Part shown: piece after piece, positions 51,212 to 59,975 of the stretch
How positions within the stretch are numbered: the stretch's first letter is position 1
How the letters are laid out: each line of letters opens with the position of its first letter
NCBI RefSeq assembly: GCF_036345175.1
Contig: NZ_CP107780.1
Span: 5,704,001-5,768,000, forward strand
Direction: 5' to 3'
Source of the DNA: Streptomyces sp. NBC_00576
GTDB lineage: Bacteria > Actinomycetota > Actinomycetes > Streptomycetales > Streptomycetaceae
Length of the DNA: 64,000 bases
Translations under genes and position numbers: made by a program
Notes under the pieces: generated by a model
What the model saw: only the letters and a program-made list of their open reading frames with translations
Database searches by the model: none
What the model was told of the DNA's origin: nothing

Positions 51212-53995
51212 TCACAGCAGCCGGAGGTCGCGGGCGCGGCGCACCGCGTCGCCCCGCCGGCTCACGCCCAGCTTGCGGAAGACGCTCTTGAGATGGGTCT
51301 TCACCGTGTTGACCGACACGAAGAGGTCCGCGGCGATCTCCTCCGTCGACATCATCAGGGCCAGCCGCCGCAGGACGTCGCGCTCGCGTGCGCTCAGCTC
51401 CACCGCGACGAGCCGCGAGGACTGCCGCGAGGACTGCTGCACGGGCTGCGCGGGCTGCACGGGCTGCACGGGCGTGAGCCAGCCCGCGGCCAGCTCTTGG
51501 AGCGGTGCCGTGGCCAGGAGCGGCCGGAGCCATGGGCCGGCATCGAGGAACGGACGCCGCAGCCGCTCGCGCCGGGCGTCGAGGAGCGCCTGCGCCACGA
51601 GCTTGCCGGCGGTGGTGGCGTCCCCCGTCTCCGCCGCGGCCCGTGCCCTCACCAGTGCCGCCCGGACGGTCACCGCCGGACCGCTACGGCCCTCGGCGCG
51701 GACGCTGTCGAGCAGGTCGATCGCATCCCCGGGACGGTCGGCGGCGAGCAGGATCGCCGCGGCCTGGACGGCACACACAGGCTGGTCGCCGGACACGCAC
51801 TGGAGCGCGTCGACGGCCTGCCGAGGCTGTCCTTCGGCCAGGTGGGCGGCGGAGTCCACGAGCGCCTTGTGGCCCGCCGCCCAGGGGGAGGCCACGGCGG
51901 CGGTCACCGCCGGGTCCGCCGCCTCGACGGCGGCTCGGGTGTCGCCTCTGGCCAGCAGGAGACGAGCGGTGACAAGGGCTCGTCCCGCCGCCGGTACCGG
52001 ATCACGCCTTCCCTGGTGGAGGGGGGCGGACTCGTCGAGGAGGGCCTGGGCCCGGTCCAGTTCATGGCGGTCCACGGCCACACCGGCCAGGACCAGCCGT
52101 CCGATGCCGGAGCCGGACGGCTGGGGCAGGCCGGCCCGCTCCGCCTCGGACACCGCCGCCAGGGCCTTGCGCTCCGCCCTGCTGAGCCAGCCGTTCAGGT
52201 AGTCGAGCAGCGCCAGGTGCCCCATCGAGTCCTCCCTGGGCAGCGCGGTGGAGGCTCCGCCAGGGGTGCCGGCCACGGTGGTCAGGGCGGCACGGGCGTC
52301 CTCGAAACGCCCGGCCCACAGACGTGCCGAACCAAGATGGGTCAGCAGGAGCGCGGTGAGTTCGGGGTGATCGTCCAGAAGCCCCTCAGGGACCTCCCGT
52401 CGCAGTCCGGCGGCCGCCTCGGCGGCCTTCTCGGCCCGTGGGGGACAACCGGTCAGCCGGGCGGCCAGTGCCTCCAGCAGCACACAGCTCAGCCGGGCGG
52501 CCGTCAGACCGGGCGCGTCGCGGTTCGGCCGTTCCCCGTTCAGCCGTTGCCCGTCCAGCTGCTCCGAGGCGCGGCGCAGGCAGGCCAGACCGTGGGCGAG
52601 GTCGCGGTCGAGGTCGCACCGGGACAGATCGCGGGCCGCCCGTACGAGGTCCGTCGCGGGGCTCCTGGCCTCGGGTCCCATACCGGAGAACAACTGGGTC
52701 AGCTCGCCCGAGCGCAGGCCGGTGAAGAGCTGGCCGATCGCCAGGTCGTCGACGAGGGCACCGGCGGCGAAGTCCCAGTCGCCCGCGGCGGCGCCGTGGG
52801 CGAGTGTCTCCTGCAGGAACCCGGAACGGCGCAGCCACCGCGCGGCCCGCCCGTGGAGTTCCGGCTCAAGGCCGGGCAGACGCACCCGCAGATGGGCCCG
52901 GAGTATCTCCCCGAACAACGGATGGAGCTGGTACCACGAGTGTCCGAGGTGCTCGACGAACGCGTTCTCGCGGTGCAGCCCGGCGAGAATCGGCTCGGCA
53001 TCGCTTCGCCCGGTCAGCGCGTCGGCCAGCTCTGGACAGAAGCGGTTCAGGACGCTGACACACAGCAGCAGGTCCTGCGCCTCCTCCGACCGCCCCTTGA
53101 GGACCTCGGCCGTCAGGAAGTCCGCGACCGTACTGCGGTCAGCCTCGAACTCCTTCAGACAGAGCTCCGGGTCGGCGCTCTCCCGGGCGGTCAGCGCGGA
53201 CAGGCTCAGGCCGGCGGCCCAGCCCCGGGTACGGTCCACCAGGGCGTCCACGGCGTGCACCGGAAGGCTGAGACCGTGCAGTTCCAGCAGTGCCCCGGCC
53301 TCCTCGGAGGTGAAGGCCAGCTCGGCGGCGCGGATCTCCGTCAGCTCGTCGGCCGCCCGGTAACGGTGCAACGGAAGAAGCGGTTCGGTGCGGGTGACGA
53401 GGACCAGGCGCAGGCCCCTCCCGGCGTGGTGCAGGACGAACTCCAGCTGCTCGGCGACCTCGGGAGCGGTCACGCGGTCGTACTCGTCGAGCACGACGAC
53501 CACGGGCCGGTCGCGGTCGTCGAGCTCGGCGGCGAGCAGCGCCAGCAGTTTGTGGTCCACCCGGGTCGCGTCCGCGGGGCCCCCCACCGCGTCGGAAACC
53601 GGCACACCGCAGGCGCGCAGGGCCTGAAGGACGTACGCCCAGAAAACGCCCGGACGCTGGTCCCCCGCTTCGACGGTGAGCCATGCGACAGGTTGCCGCA
53701 GTCCGGCGGCCCAGTCGGCGGCCAGCATGGTCTTGCCCGCCCCGGCCGAGCCGTTGACCAGTGTCAACGGTGTCCGTAGCGCCTTGTCGAGATGCCGTAC
53801 GAGCCGCGGCCGCCGCAGAAAGGTGGAGGGCCTCGCGGGAAGGGCGAACCGGGTGCGCAGAAACGGATCCCCCAGGGGATCGGCGTACGGAACGGCCGAC
53901 GCGGCCGCAACCGTGGAAGCCGTTGGTACGGGCGGTCCTTGAGCGCTTCCGGCGTGCCCGGTGTTCTCGGCGTTCCCCGCCAAGGTACTCACCAC
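51212..53995 (-). CDS. LAL-type (MalT-like) large LuxR-family regulator
   Basis: 927 residues. The STAND-type NTPase region has Walker A GSAGAGKTML (about 80-90) and Walker B PVVVVLDEYDRV. A long helical TPR-like middle region follows. The C-terminal LuxR HTH contains ELSARERDVLRRLALMMSTE and SVNTVKTHLKSVFRKLGVS. Such regulators sense inducers with the middle region and activate nearby genes, often secondary metabolism or export. GTG 53995 or 53992 is the start; the ribosome site is weak. The MFS exporter downstream is the likely target. Confidence 0.93.
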   Translation of the reverse strand: MVSTLAGNAENTGHAGSAQGPPVPTASTVAAASAVPYADPLGDPFLRTRFALPARPSTFLRRPRLVRHLDKALRTPLTLVNGSAGAGKTMLAADWAAGLRQPVAWLTVEAGDQRPGVFWAYVLQALRACGVPVSDAVGGPADATRVDHKLLALLAAELDDRDRPVVVVLDEYDRVTAPEVAEQLEFVLHHAGRGLRLVLVTRTEPLLPLHRYRAADELTEIRAAELAFTSEEAGALLELHGLSLPVHAVDALVDRTRGWAAGLSLSALTARESADPELCLKEFEADRSTVADFLTAEVLKGRSEEAQDLLLCVSVLNRFCPELADALTGRSDAEPILAGLHRENAFVEHLGHSWYQLHPLFGEILRAHLRVRLPGLEPELHGRAARWLRRSGFLQETLAHGAAAGDWDFAAGALVDDLAIGQLFTGLRSGELTQLFSGMGPEARSPATDLVRAARDLSRCDLDRDLAHGLACLRRASEQLDGQRLNGERPNRDAPGLTAARLSCVLLEALAARLTGCPPRAEKAAEAAAGLRREVPEGLLDDHPELTALLLTHLGSARLWAGRFEDARAALTTVAGTPGGASTALPREDSMGHLALLDYLNGWLSRAERKALAAVSEAERAGLPQPSGSGIGRLVLAGVAVDRHELDRAQALLDESAPLHQGRRDPVPAAGRALVTARLLLARGDTRAAVEAADPAVTAAVASPWAAGHKALVDSAAHLAEGQPRQAVDALQCVSGDQPVCAVQAAAILLAADRPGDAIDLLDSVRAEGRSGPAVTVRAALVRARAAAETGDATTAGKLVAQALLDARRERLRRPFLDAGPWLRPLLATAPLQELAAGWLTPVQPVQPAQPVQQSSRQSSRLVAVELSARERDVLRRLALMMSTEEIAADLFVSVNTVKTHLKSVFRKLGVSRRGDAVRRARDLRLL

Positions 53996-54096
53996 CCCTG
54001 TTCATCGGGGTCATGCCATGGGCATCGCTTCCTCACCCAGCATCCCAGCCCTCCGGCCCGCGCGCGCGGCAGCCTGGGGTGAACCGGGGCCGGGGC

Positions 54097-54876
54097 TCAG
54101 CGCACCGGGAAGCCGAAGGCGTAGCCCTGTTCCTTGAGCCGGGGGAGGATCCGGCTCAGGGCCTCGACGGTCTGGGAGCGGTCGCCGCCCGCGTCGTGGA
54201 AGAGGAGTGTCGGCCCGTTGGGCAGTTCCCGCTCGACGGTGGCGACGATGGCGTCCGTGCCCGGCCGCTCGAAGTCCTTGGTGTCCACGTTCCAGCCCAG
54301 CGGGCGCATGCCGCGGGAGGCGGCGAGCTTGCGGCTGTACGGGGTGAAGGCGCCGCCGGGCGCCCGGTAGTACATCGGTCGTACGCCCCCGGACGCCTCG
54401 GTGATCATGCGTTCGGCGTCGAGTATCTGCTGCGACTGGTAGGCCTCGGACTTCTTGTCCATGGTGGTGTCGTGCGACACCGAGTGGTCGCACAGCCGGT
54501 GCCCGGCCGCGACCACCTTCTTCACGAGGTCCGGGTGGGCCTGCGCCTGCGTACCGACCATGCAGAACGTGGCCTTCACCCCGTACTCCCGCAGCACGTC
54601 GAGCACTTGGGGGGTCCACTCGGGGTCGGGTCCGTCGTCGATGGTGATGTTGACGCCGCGCGCACCCTTGTCGGAGGCGTGCACGATGGTCACCGCGACC
54701 GGCTTGACGGCCCTGGCCTGCCTGGCGGACGCGGGCTCCTTCGGCGACGAGCCGCCCACGGCACCCGCCTGCGCGGTCCACACCGACGCACCGGCGGCGA
54801 GCAATGTCACCCCGAGCGCCGCGCCGAGCACCTTGCCGTACCAGCCCCGCCCGCCGCTGTGCCGCGCCCGTGCCAT
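54097..54876 (-). CDS. Secreted polysaccharide deacetylase (NodB domain)
   Basis: 259 residues. An N-terminal anchor or signal peptide (about 14-38) precedes a NodB domain (about 72-255). The catalytic motif is TIDDGPD (Asp80, Asp81), and metal-binding His131 and His135 lie in DHSVSHDTT. RAPGGAF and the C-terminal LLFHDAGGDRS are motifs 3 to 5. It removes N- or O-acetyl groups from peptidoglycan or a chitin-like polymer outside the cell. A roughly 110-bp copy of its 3' end recurs at 58915 as a remnant. Confidence 0.93.
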   Translation of the reverse strand: MARARHSGGRGWYGKVLGAALGVTLLAAGASVWTAQAGAVGGSSPKEPASARQARAVKPVAVTIVHASDKGARGVNITIDDGPDPEWTPQVLDVLREYGVKATFCMVGTQAQAHPDLVKKVVAAGHRLCDHSVSHDTTMDKKSEAYQSQQILDAERMITEASGGVRPMYYRAPGGAFTPYSRKLAASRGMRPLGWNVDTKDFERPGTDAIVATVERELPNGPTLLFHDAGGDRSQTVEALSRILPRLKEQGYAFGFPVR

Positions 54877-55094
54877 GTCCGCCCCGCTTTCCCGCAGTTC
54901 CTCGCCGACCCCTGGTCACCTCGCGACCAACTGACCAGACGAGCAACGGCGGCCACAGGATGCGTCCGTTACCGATCAAGGACAATCCCGGTGTGGTTCC
55001 CGGACAACTGAGCCGAGCGGCGGGCGGGGCGGGGATGGTGTTCAGGCGCTGGGCGGTCGTCCGACACGGGACGCAGCCGGATGGATGAACACGG

Positions 55095-55120
55095 AAACCC
55101 CAGGCATCGGCCTGGGGTTT
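55095..55120. terminator. Terminator between convergent regions
   Basis: AAACCCCAGGC - ATCG - GCCTGGGGTTT is a perfect 11-bp stem. On the minus strand it follows the tRNA-like end at 55155-55178 and the GH43/ricin gene. It resembles the terminator at 27745. GTGTGG hexamer repeats (about 55123-55155) lie next to it. Confidence 0.8.
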
Positions 55121-55154
55121 CGTTGTGTGGGTGTGGGTGTGGGTGTGGGTGTGG

Positions 55155-55178
55155 GCGGGCGACGAGAACCGAACTCGC
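55155..55178 (-). other. Second tRNA-Gly-like 3' end fragment
   Basis: On the minus strand GCGAGTTCGGTTCTCGT forms a T-arm, followed by CGCCCGC as acceptor strand. The expected TCCA is mutated to CCACA. No 5' tRNA half is present. It has the same orientation and the same neighbourhood (end of a secreted glycosidase gene, then a terminator) as the fragment at 27778-27805. Confidence 0.45.
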
Positions 55179-55198
55179 GTCGCCTCACCCGGAGGGCG

Positions 55199-56716
55199 TC
55201 AGCCGACGGTCCACTTCTGGCTCGTCGCACCCGTGCCCGTGAGCTGGACGACCGCCGCTCCGGTCGTCGTCGCGCTGTTCAGCACCCCGAGATTCAGGCC
55301 GCTGTGCACGGCGACCAGCATGTAGACGCTGCCGGTGTAACTGCCGACCAGGTCGAAGAAGAACTGCTGGTTGGTGCCGCCGTTGCAGGTCCACTGGATG
55401 AGCTGGCGGTTCTCGGCGGTCGACTTGCTGGGGACGTCCAGGCACAGCCCGCTGTTGACGTTCTTCAGCGTGTAGATGTTGGCCGAGACCTTGGTGAGCG
55501 TCCACCGCTGGTCCGCCCCGCCGGTGCCGGTCGCCTGGATGATGTTGGCGTTGGTGGCCGTGGAGGCGCCGGTGACGTCGAGCAGCATGGAGCTGCCCGA
55601 GTTCGTCAGGGTGTGGGCCGCCGCACTCGGCACGCCGCTGTTCGGCGTCCAGGTGCCCGCCGCGGCATCCAGTGACCAGGTCGGGTACTGGCCGAGGTTC
55701 ACCGTCGTACCGCTGATGGTCAGCGGCAGCCAGATGAGCTGGGACGCGCCGAGGTCGGAGGCGTTCCAGCGGTCACCGGCGTAGATGTAGGTCGTACCGG
55801 TGGTGCCGGCCACCGTGATGATGTTGGCGGTCTGGCTGCCGTACGTCTTGGTGCCCGGGGCGGCGAAGTTCCGCATCGCCGACCAGGTGCCGCTGACGGA
55901 GGTGGCGGTGGAGTAGACGTTGTCGTTCAGGCTCCAGCCGGTCAGGTGCGAGGCCAGCAGGTAGTAGATCCCGTTGGCCTTGATCATCGCGGGTGACTCG
56001 AAGCTGTTGGCGCCGCCGCCGCTGCCCAGGATGGCGACCGTGCTCACCGGGGTGAGGTAGTCACTGGAGAGCAGGTCGATGCGCAGGCCGTTGTTGCGGT
56101 CCTCCGACAGCAGGTAGGCGGTGCCGTCGGTGTCCTGGAACAGGCCGATGTCACGGCTCAGTTGGCCCAGCGGGCGAGAGCTGCCCCGGTAGTCGTAGGC
56201 GCCGCAGGGTGTGCTGCTGGTGGCGACACCGACCTTGGCCTCGGAGTAGTTGAGGCTGTCGATGTGCACGTACATCACGTACTTCTGGGTGGTGGCGTTG
56301 TAGATCACCTTCGGCCGCTCGACCACCCGGGACGGGCCGAGGTCACCGCTGCTCTGCAGGGACAGCGCGTCGCCCCGGTACGTCCAGTTCGCCAGGTCGG
56401 TCGAGCTGTAGCAGGCGATGGCCTGGAAGGACGTGTCGGACGAGGTCACGCCCGTCTTGTTCTCGCCGAAGCCGTACCAGGTGTCGCCGACCTTGATGAT
56501 GCCCATGCCGTGGAGCTGCAGGGCGTTGCCGCTGGTGTCGGTCCGCGCCGCGCCGGTCGTGAAGGTCACGGTGGCGGCCTGGGCGGCCGAGACGGGTATC
56601 AGGAGCGCGGCGACACCTGCCAGCAGGGTCAGGAGCAGGACGGCGGCAGTGCGCCACGGTCTGAGGCTGTGGCGGCTGTGGCCGCCGCTCCGGCCGGAAG
56701 ACGTTCCTTGGGACAT
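55199..56716 (-). CDS. Secreted GH43-type glycosidase with ricin-type lectin domain
   Basis: 505 residues from ATG 56716 (AAGGTGG six bases upstream). The signal peptide ends near AAQAA. The catalytic part (about 50-360) resembles GH43 enzymes of the exo-beta-1,3-galactanase group: LHGMGIIKVGDTWYGFGENK, RPKVIYNATTQKYVMYVHID and FESPAMIKANGIYYLL. It is a beta-propeller with Asp/Glu catalytic residues. A ricin beta-trefoil forms the C-terminus (GADQRWTL, GTNQQFFF, ATSQKWTVG), as in known two-domain galactanases. It is divergent from GH97, suggesting a joint polysaccharide target. Confidence 0.88.
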   Translation of the reverse strand: MSQGTSSGRSGGHSRHSLRPWRTAAVLLLTLLAGVAALLIPVSAAQAATVTFTTGAARTDTSGNALQLHGMGIIKVGDTWYGFGENKTGVTSSDTSFQAIACYSSTDLANWTYRGDALSLQSSGDLGPSRVVERPKVIYNATTQKYVMYVHIDSLNYSEAKVGVATSSTPCGAYDYRGSSRPLGQLSRDIGLFQDTDGTAYLLSEDRNNGLRIDLLSSDYLTPVSTVAILGSGGGANSFESPAMIKANGIYYLLASHLTGWSLNDNVYSTATSVSGTWSAMRNFAAPGTKTYGSQTANIITVAGTTGTTYIYAGDRWNASDLGASQLIWLPLTISGTTVNLGQYPTWSLDAAAGTWTPNSGVPSAAAHTLTNSGSSMLLDVTGASTATNANIIQATGTGGADQRWTLTKVSANIYTLKNVNSGLCLDVPSKSTAENRQLIQWTCNGGTNQQFFFDLVGSYTGSVYMLVAVHSGLNLGVLNSATTTGAAVVQLTGTGATSQKWTVG

Positions 56717-56771
56717 GCTTCGCCACCTTTTCCTGACGGGCGGACATATTTGTCCGCCGTACGGCCGGTTA

Positions 56772-56800
56772 ATGACAACTGTCGCCACCGGCTCTGTCAA
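56772..56800 (-). promoter_or_regulatory. Promoter of the GH43/ricin gene
   Basis: On the minus strand TTGACA (56795-56800) is followed after 17 bases by TGTCAT (56772-56777), about 55 bp before the ATG. The -35 is perfect; the -10 is weak. Confidence 0.4.
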
Positions 56801-56848
56801 GGCATCGGCGTTGGGTTCTGTTTCTTTTTGGTTTTTACGAACGACCCG

Positions 56849-56878
56849 TTGACCAGTCAGAAGATTGACGAGTAGAAC
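56849..56878 (+). promoter_or_regulatory. Promoter of the GH97 gene
   Basis: TTGACC (56849-56854), an 18-base spacer and TAGAAC (56873-56878) fit a housekeeping-type promoter. The surrounding 60 bp are unusually AT-rich. The GH97 ATG is 66 bp downstream. Confidence 0.5.
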
Positions 56879-56944
56879 AACCTCTGCGAGTCGTCACGGT
56901 TGGTTACTGGTGGGTTTTGTTCGACTGGGAGAGGTGCGCACGCC

Positions 56945-58876
56945 ATGGAAGCTTCCGGGCTGTCCCGACGAGGGCTCCTCAAGGGGGCGGCGGTCACCAC
57001 GGGGGGCGCGGTCCTGGGCCTCGGCATGGTGCCCATGGCCCGGGCGGCGGACTCGTCGATCACGGCGACCTCGCCGGACGGCGCGAACAGGATCACGATG
57101 TCCCTGCTCGGCGGGGTGCTCCAGTGGTCGGTGAAGCGCGGCGCCAGGACCGTCCTCAACTCCTCGGCGCTGGGCCTGACGCTGAGCGACGGCACCCAAC
57201 TGGGCACGGGCAACGTGTCGGTGACCAACTATCAGCACTGGACCAAGGACAGCACCTGGACCCCGGTCTACGGCCGCAACGCGACGATCCGGGACCACTA
57301 CCAGGAGATGCGCTGGAACCTCCGGGACAACACCAGCGGCGTCAACTTCTCCGTCCAGCTGCGGGCCTACGACACCGGCGTCGCCCTGCGCCACGTCCTG
57401 CTCGACTCCGGCAGCGCCACCATCTCCGACGAGCTGACGACCTGGTCCTTCCCCGCCGACACGACGGTCTACAGCGCCCGGGACGAGGACGCCTACAGCC
57501 CGATCGCGCCGGCCGCCATCCCGTACACAGGCACCTCCAGCACCGACAACGGCAACCTCAGCGACCTGCCGCTGCTGGTCACCCTGGACAACGGCGTGTA
57601 TGCCACCGTCTGCGAATCCTCCCGGGTCAACTACCCGCGGTCGATGGTCAGTTCGGTCACCGGTGCCGACAGCACGCTCAAGACGTACCTGATGAAGAAG
57701 TCCGCCCGTTCCGCGGGCACCGCCCAGAACACCACGTCCGTCACCACGCCGTTCGCGACACCGTGGCGCGTGCTGGTGCTCGGCGACGAGGCCGGCGACC
57801 TGATCGACAACGCAGAGCTCGTACTCAACCTCGCCCCGGCCTGCGCCCTGCCGGACACCTCCTGGATCAAACCGGGCAAGGTGTTCCGCTGCGAACTGAC
57901 CACCGCCGCCGGTACCGAAGGCGTGGACTTCGCCGCCGCCCGCAACCTCGACTACATCGAGTACGACGCCGGCTGGTACGGCCCGGAGTTCAGCACGCCC
58001 GACGCCACCACCCCGATCGCGGCCATCGACCTGCCCACCGTGATCGACCACGCCACGGCCAACGGGATCGGTGTCTTCCTCTACGTCAACCGCATCGCCC
58101 TGACCGACCCGGACACCCTGTTCGCGCTCTACAAGAGCTGGGGCGTGGCCGGCATCAAGCTCGGTTTCATCAACGACGGCACCCAGGCCATGACCAACCA
58201 GATCATCAGCTGGGCCAAGACCGCCGCCAAGCACGAGCTGCTGATCGACATGCACGACGACGTCCGCTCCTGGGGTTACGAGCGCACCTACCCCAACTGG
58301 ATCAGCCTGGAGGGCGTCCGGGGCAACGAGCAGTTCCCGACCGCCACCAACAACGTCCTCCTGCCCTTCGCCCGCAACGTCGGCGGCCCGATGGACTACA
58401 CCATCTGCTACGGCCAGTCGCGCGACCAGACCACCAACAACCACCAGTTGGCGATGGCCGCCGTCTACTACCAGCCGCTGAACTTCCTCTACTGGTATTC
58501 AAAGCCCTCCGCCTACGCCACCACCGCCAACTGGCCGGGCCTCGCCTGGTTCGACGCCGTCCCCACCACCTGGGACGAGAGCACCACGGTCGCGGCCTCC
58601 CTCGGCGAGTACGTCGCCGTGGCCCGCCGTAGCGGCACCACCTGGTTCCTCGGCGCGATGAACAACGAGGCGGCGCGCACGGTGCCGGTCCCGCTGGACT
58701 TCCTCGACAGCGGCACGTCCTACACGGCCACGCTCTACGCCGACGGCACGGCGGGCAGCACCCCCCACTCGACCCCCACCGTCGTCAGCACCCGGACGGT
58801 CACCTCCGCCACCACCCTCAACGTGACCATGACCAGCGCGGGCGGCCAGGCGGTGATTCTCACGCCGGTGAGCTGA
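56945..58876 (+). CDS. Tat-exported glycoside hydrolase family 97 enzyme
   Basis: 643 residues from ATG 56945 (GAGAGGTG upstream). The N-terminus SRRGLLKGAAVTTGGAVLG is a twin-arginine (Tat) signal peptide. The N-terminal beta-sandwich, the (beta/alpha)8 barrel with YIEYDAGWYGPEF and GVAGIKLGFINDG, and a C-terminal beta-domain match GH97. GH97 contains calcium-dependent inverting alpha-glucosidases and retaining alpha-galactosidases. Which mechanism applies is not clear to me from the sequence. Divergence from the GH43/ricin gene suggests co-regulation. Confidence 0.9.
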   Translation: MEASGLSRRGLLKGAAVTTGGAVLGLGMVPMARAADSSITATSPDGANRITMSLLGGVLQWSVKRGARTVLNSSALGLTLSDGTQLGTGNVSVTNYQHWTKDSTWTPVYGRNATIRDHYQEMRWNLRDNTSGVNFSVQLRAYDTGVALRHVLLDSGSATISDELTTWSFPADTTVYSARDEDAYSPIAPAAIPYTGTSSTDNGNLSDLPLLVTLDNGVYATVCESSRVNYPRSMVSSVTGADSTLKTYLMKKSARSAGTAQNTTSVTTPFATPWRVLVLGDEAGDLIDNAELVLNLAPACALPDTSWIKPGKVFRCELTTAAGTEGVDFAAARNLDYIEYDAGWYGPEFSTPDATTPIAAIDLPTVIDHATANGIGVFLYVNRIALTDPDTLFALYKSWGVAGIKLGFINDGTQAMTNQIISWAKTAAKHELLIDMHDDVRSWGYERTYPNWISLEGVRGNEQFPTATNNVLLPFARNVGGPMDYTICYGQSRDQTTNNHQLAMAAVYYQPLNFLYWYSKPSAYATTANWPGLAWFDAVPTTWDESTTVAASLGEYVAVARRSGTTWFLGAMNNEAARTVPVPLDFLDSGTSYTATLYADGTAGSTPHSTPTVVSTRTVTSATTLNVTMTSAGGQAVILTPVS

Positions 58877-58914
58877 CACCGGGATCCGGCTCCGGGATCC
58901 GGCTCAGGAGGGGC

Positions 58915-59025
58915 TCAGCGCACCGGGAAGCCGAAGGTGTAGCCCTCTTCCTTGAGCCGGGGAGGATCTGGCGCAGGGCCTCGACGGTCTGGGAGCGGTC
59001 GCATCCCGCGTCGTGGAAGAGGAGC
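58915..59025 (-). pseudogene. Remnant of a polysaccharide deacetylase 3' end
   Basis: About 110 bp match the 3' end of the deacetylase gene at 54097 (GCGCACCGGGAAGCCGAAGG in both), in the same orientation. A one-base deletion breaks the frame. Reading across it gives HDAGCDRSQTVEALRQILP and then LKEEGYTFGFPVR. The rest of the gene is absent. It marks the start of the mosaic right-hand region. Confidence 0.7.
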
Positions 59026-59093
59026 GTCGACAAGCCCCGCTCGGTCTGGTGCGCTTGTAGTGCGCGCCCTCGTCGTCCAGTACTCGGTCCTGT

Positions 59094-59282
59094 CTATCGC
59101 TTCTGCGCTCGGTAACGCTTCATTAGCGCGGTGATTCGAGCTGGGTCCGCCTGACCATTGAGCTCGGCCAAGAGGTCGTCGGGGCACAATTCGTAGAGAT
59201 CGCCCCACCACCGACGGCCTCGGTTGTCCCAGATGCGATAGCCGCCCGACACCCCTCTGGCAACATAGCGTCTCCTGCTCAC
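59094..59282 (-). CDS. Small orphan protein
   Basis: 62 residues from GTG 59282, with AGGGGGA just upstream. It contains GYRIWDNRGRRWWGDLYELC and CPDDLLAELNG. Trp-rich and basic, it is not recognised. A longer frame to 59453 exists but its extra part overlaps repeat S1. Codon use is less GC-biased than in the main chromosome genes, as expected for an accessory gene. Confidence 0.5.
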   Translation of the reverse strand: MSRRRYVARGVSGGYRIWDNRGRRWWGDLYELCPDDLLAELNGQADPARITALMKRYRAQKR

Positions 59283-59573
59283 CGTCCCCCTGCTCCCCGC
59301 GCAGCTCGTGCCGTTGCCCAACCTCGTCCCCGGCGCAGACCATACGGAGGCGGGGGCCGTCCGGCGAGGCAATATGCGACAGCTGGCCAGCACGCTTTCC
59401 AACTGTGGTGGTGGGGTGTTGGCGCTCGTACGGGGGCGTTCACCTGCGTTCATTGGTGGTCCGTCGTCAGGCAGGTCTTGGCTTCTGGTCTTGGCTGAAC
59501 GTCGGTGAACTGGACTGAATGAGACGGAAACTGAGACGGACCACAGCCAACCTGACTCGCGATGAGGGGTTGT
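59283..59573. other. Intergenic region containing repeat S1
   Basis: No gene is visible. Its centre is repeat copy S1 (59391-59541), which ends in the paired motif TGAGACGGA / TGAGACGGA. Confidence 0.5.
59391..59541 (-). repeat. 151-bp repeat S, copy 1 (att-like, tRNA-Ser anticodon core)
   Basis: It has the same length as copy S2 (61042-61192) and shares blocks CACGCTTTCCAACTGTGGTG at the left, GTTCAC-x-TGCGTTCAT in the middle and CTGAATGAGACGGAAA at the right. Reverse-complemented, the left end reads TTGGAAAGCGTG, identical to the anticodon loop and 3' stem of tRNA-Ser(GGA). A conserved arm that ends in a tRNA anticodon loop is the structure of an integrase attachment site. The integrase gene is not present. 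Confidence 0.6.
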
Positions 59574-59975
59574 TCACCAGTCTCGCCACCGGTCAGTGAG
59601 CGCGTACCGACCGATCCCGTGCCTGGCGGTCAGGGCTGCAACGTCGATTCCTTGCTCGGTAAGGGCCTCGTCGATGTAGGCGCACAACTGCTCGCGTTCG
59701 TCGGTCTCGAAGGCGGATTCGTCGTGAGCTTCGTTCACCGCGTTCAGGGCCAGGATGACACGCTCCACTATGGCGAAGGTCTGTGCGTCGTCCCCTTCGG
59801 TGAGCGTGGGCAACTCAGCCTCGAACGTGTCGAGGGCGGCGTCGGTCTCCAGCAAGAGCCCGTCGGGGAACAGTTCGCTCATGCACGCGCAGTCGGGATC
59901 CAGGGTGCCGGCGGCAAGCTCCGCGGCCTCTTGGGCTATGCCCTCGCTCCAGTTCGTTGTTGGTCTCTCGGCCAT
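59574..59975 (-). CDS. Unknown acidic protein
   Basis: 133 residues starting MAERPTTNWSEGIAQEAAEL. It is Glu/Asp/Ala-rich, predicted helical, with one CACM segment near residue 30. The family is not recognised. It stands alone between repeat S1 and module T1. The start follows a weak ribosome site. Confidence 0.6.
   Translation of the reverse strand: MAERPTTNWSEGIAQEAAELAAGTLDPDCACMSELFPDGLLLETDAALDTFEAELPTLTEGDDAQTFAIVERVILALNAVNEAHDESAFETDEREQLCAYIDEALTEQGIDVAALTARHGIGRYALTDRWRDW

Noticed and set aside
49799..53779. 1326-residue plus-strand open frame
   Set aside because: Shadow across the MFS and LAL genes, low-complexity Gln/Arg/Gly; the minus-strand genes carry clear Walker and HTH motifs.
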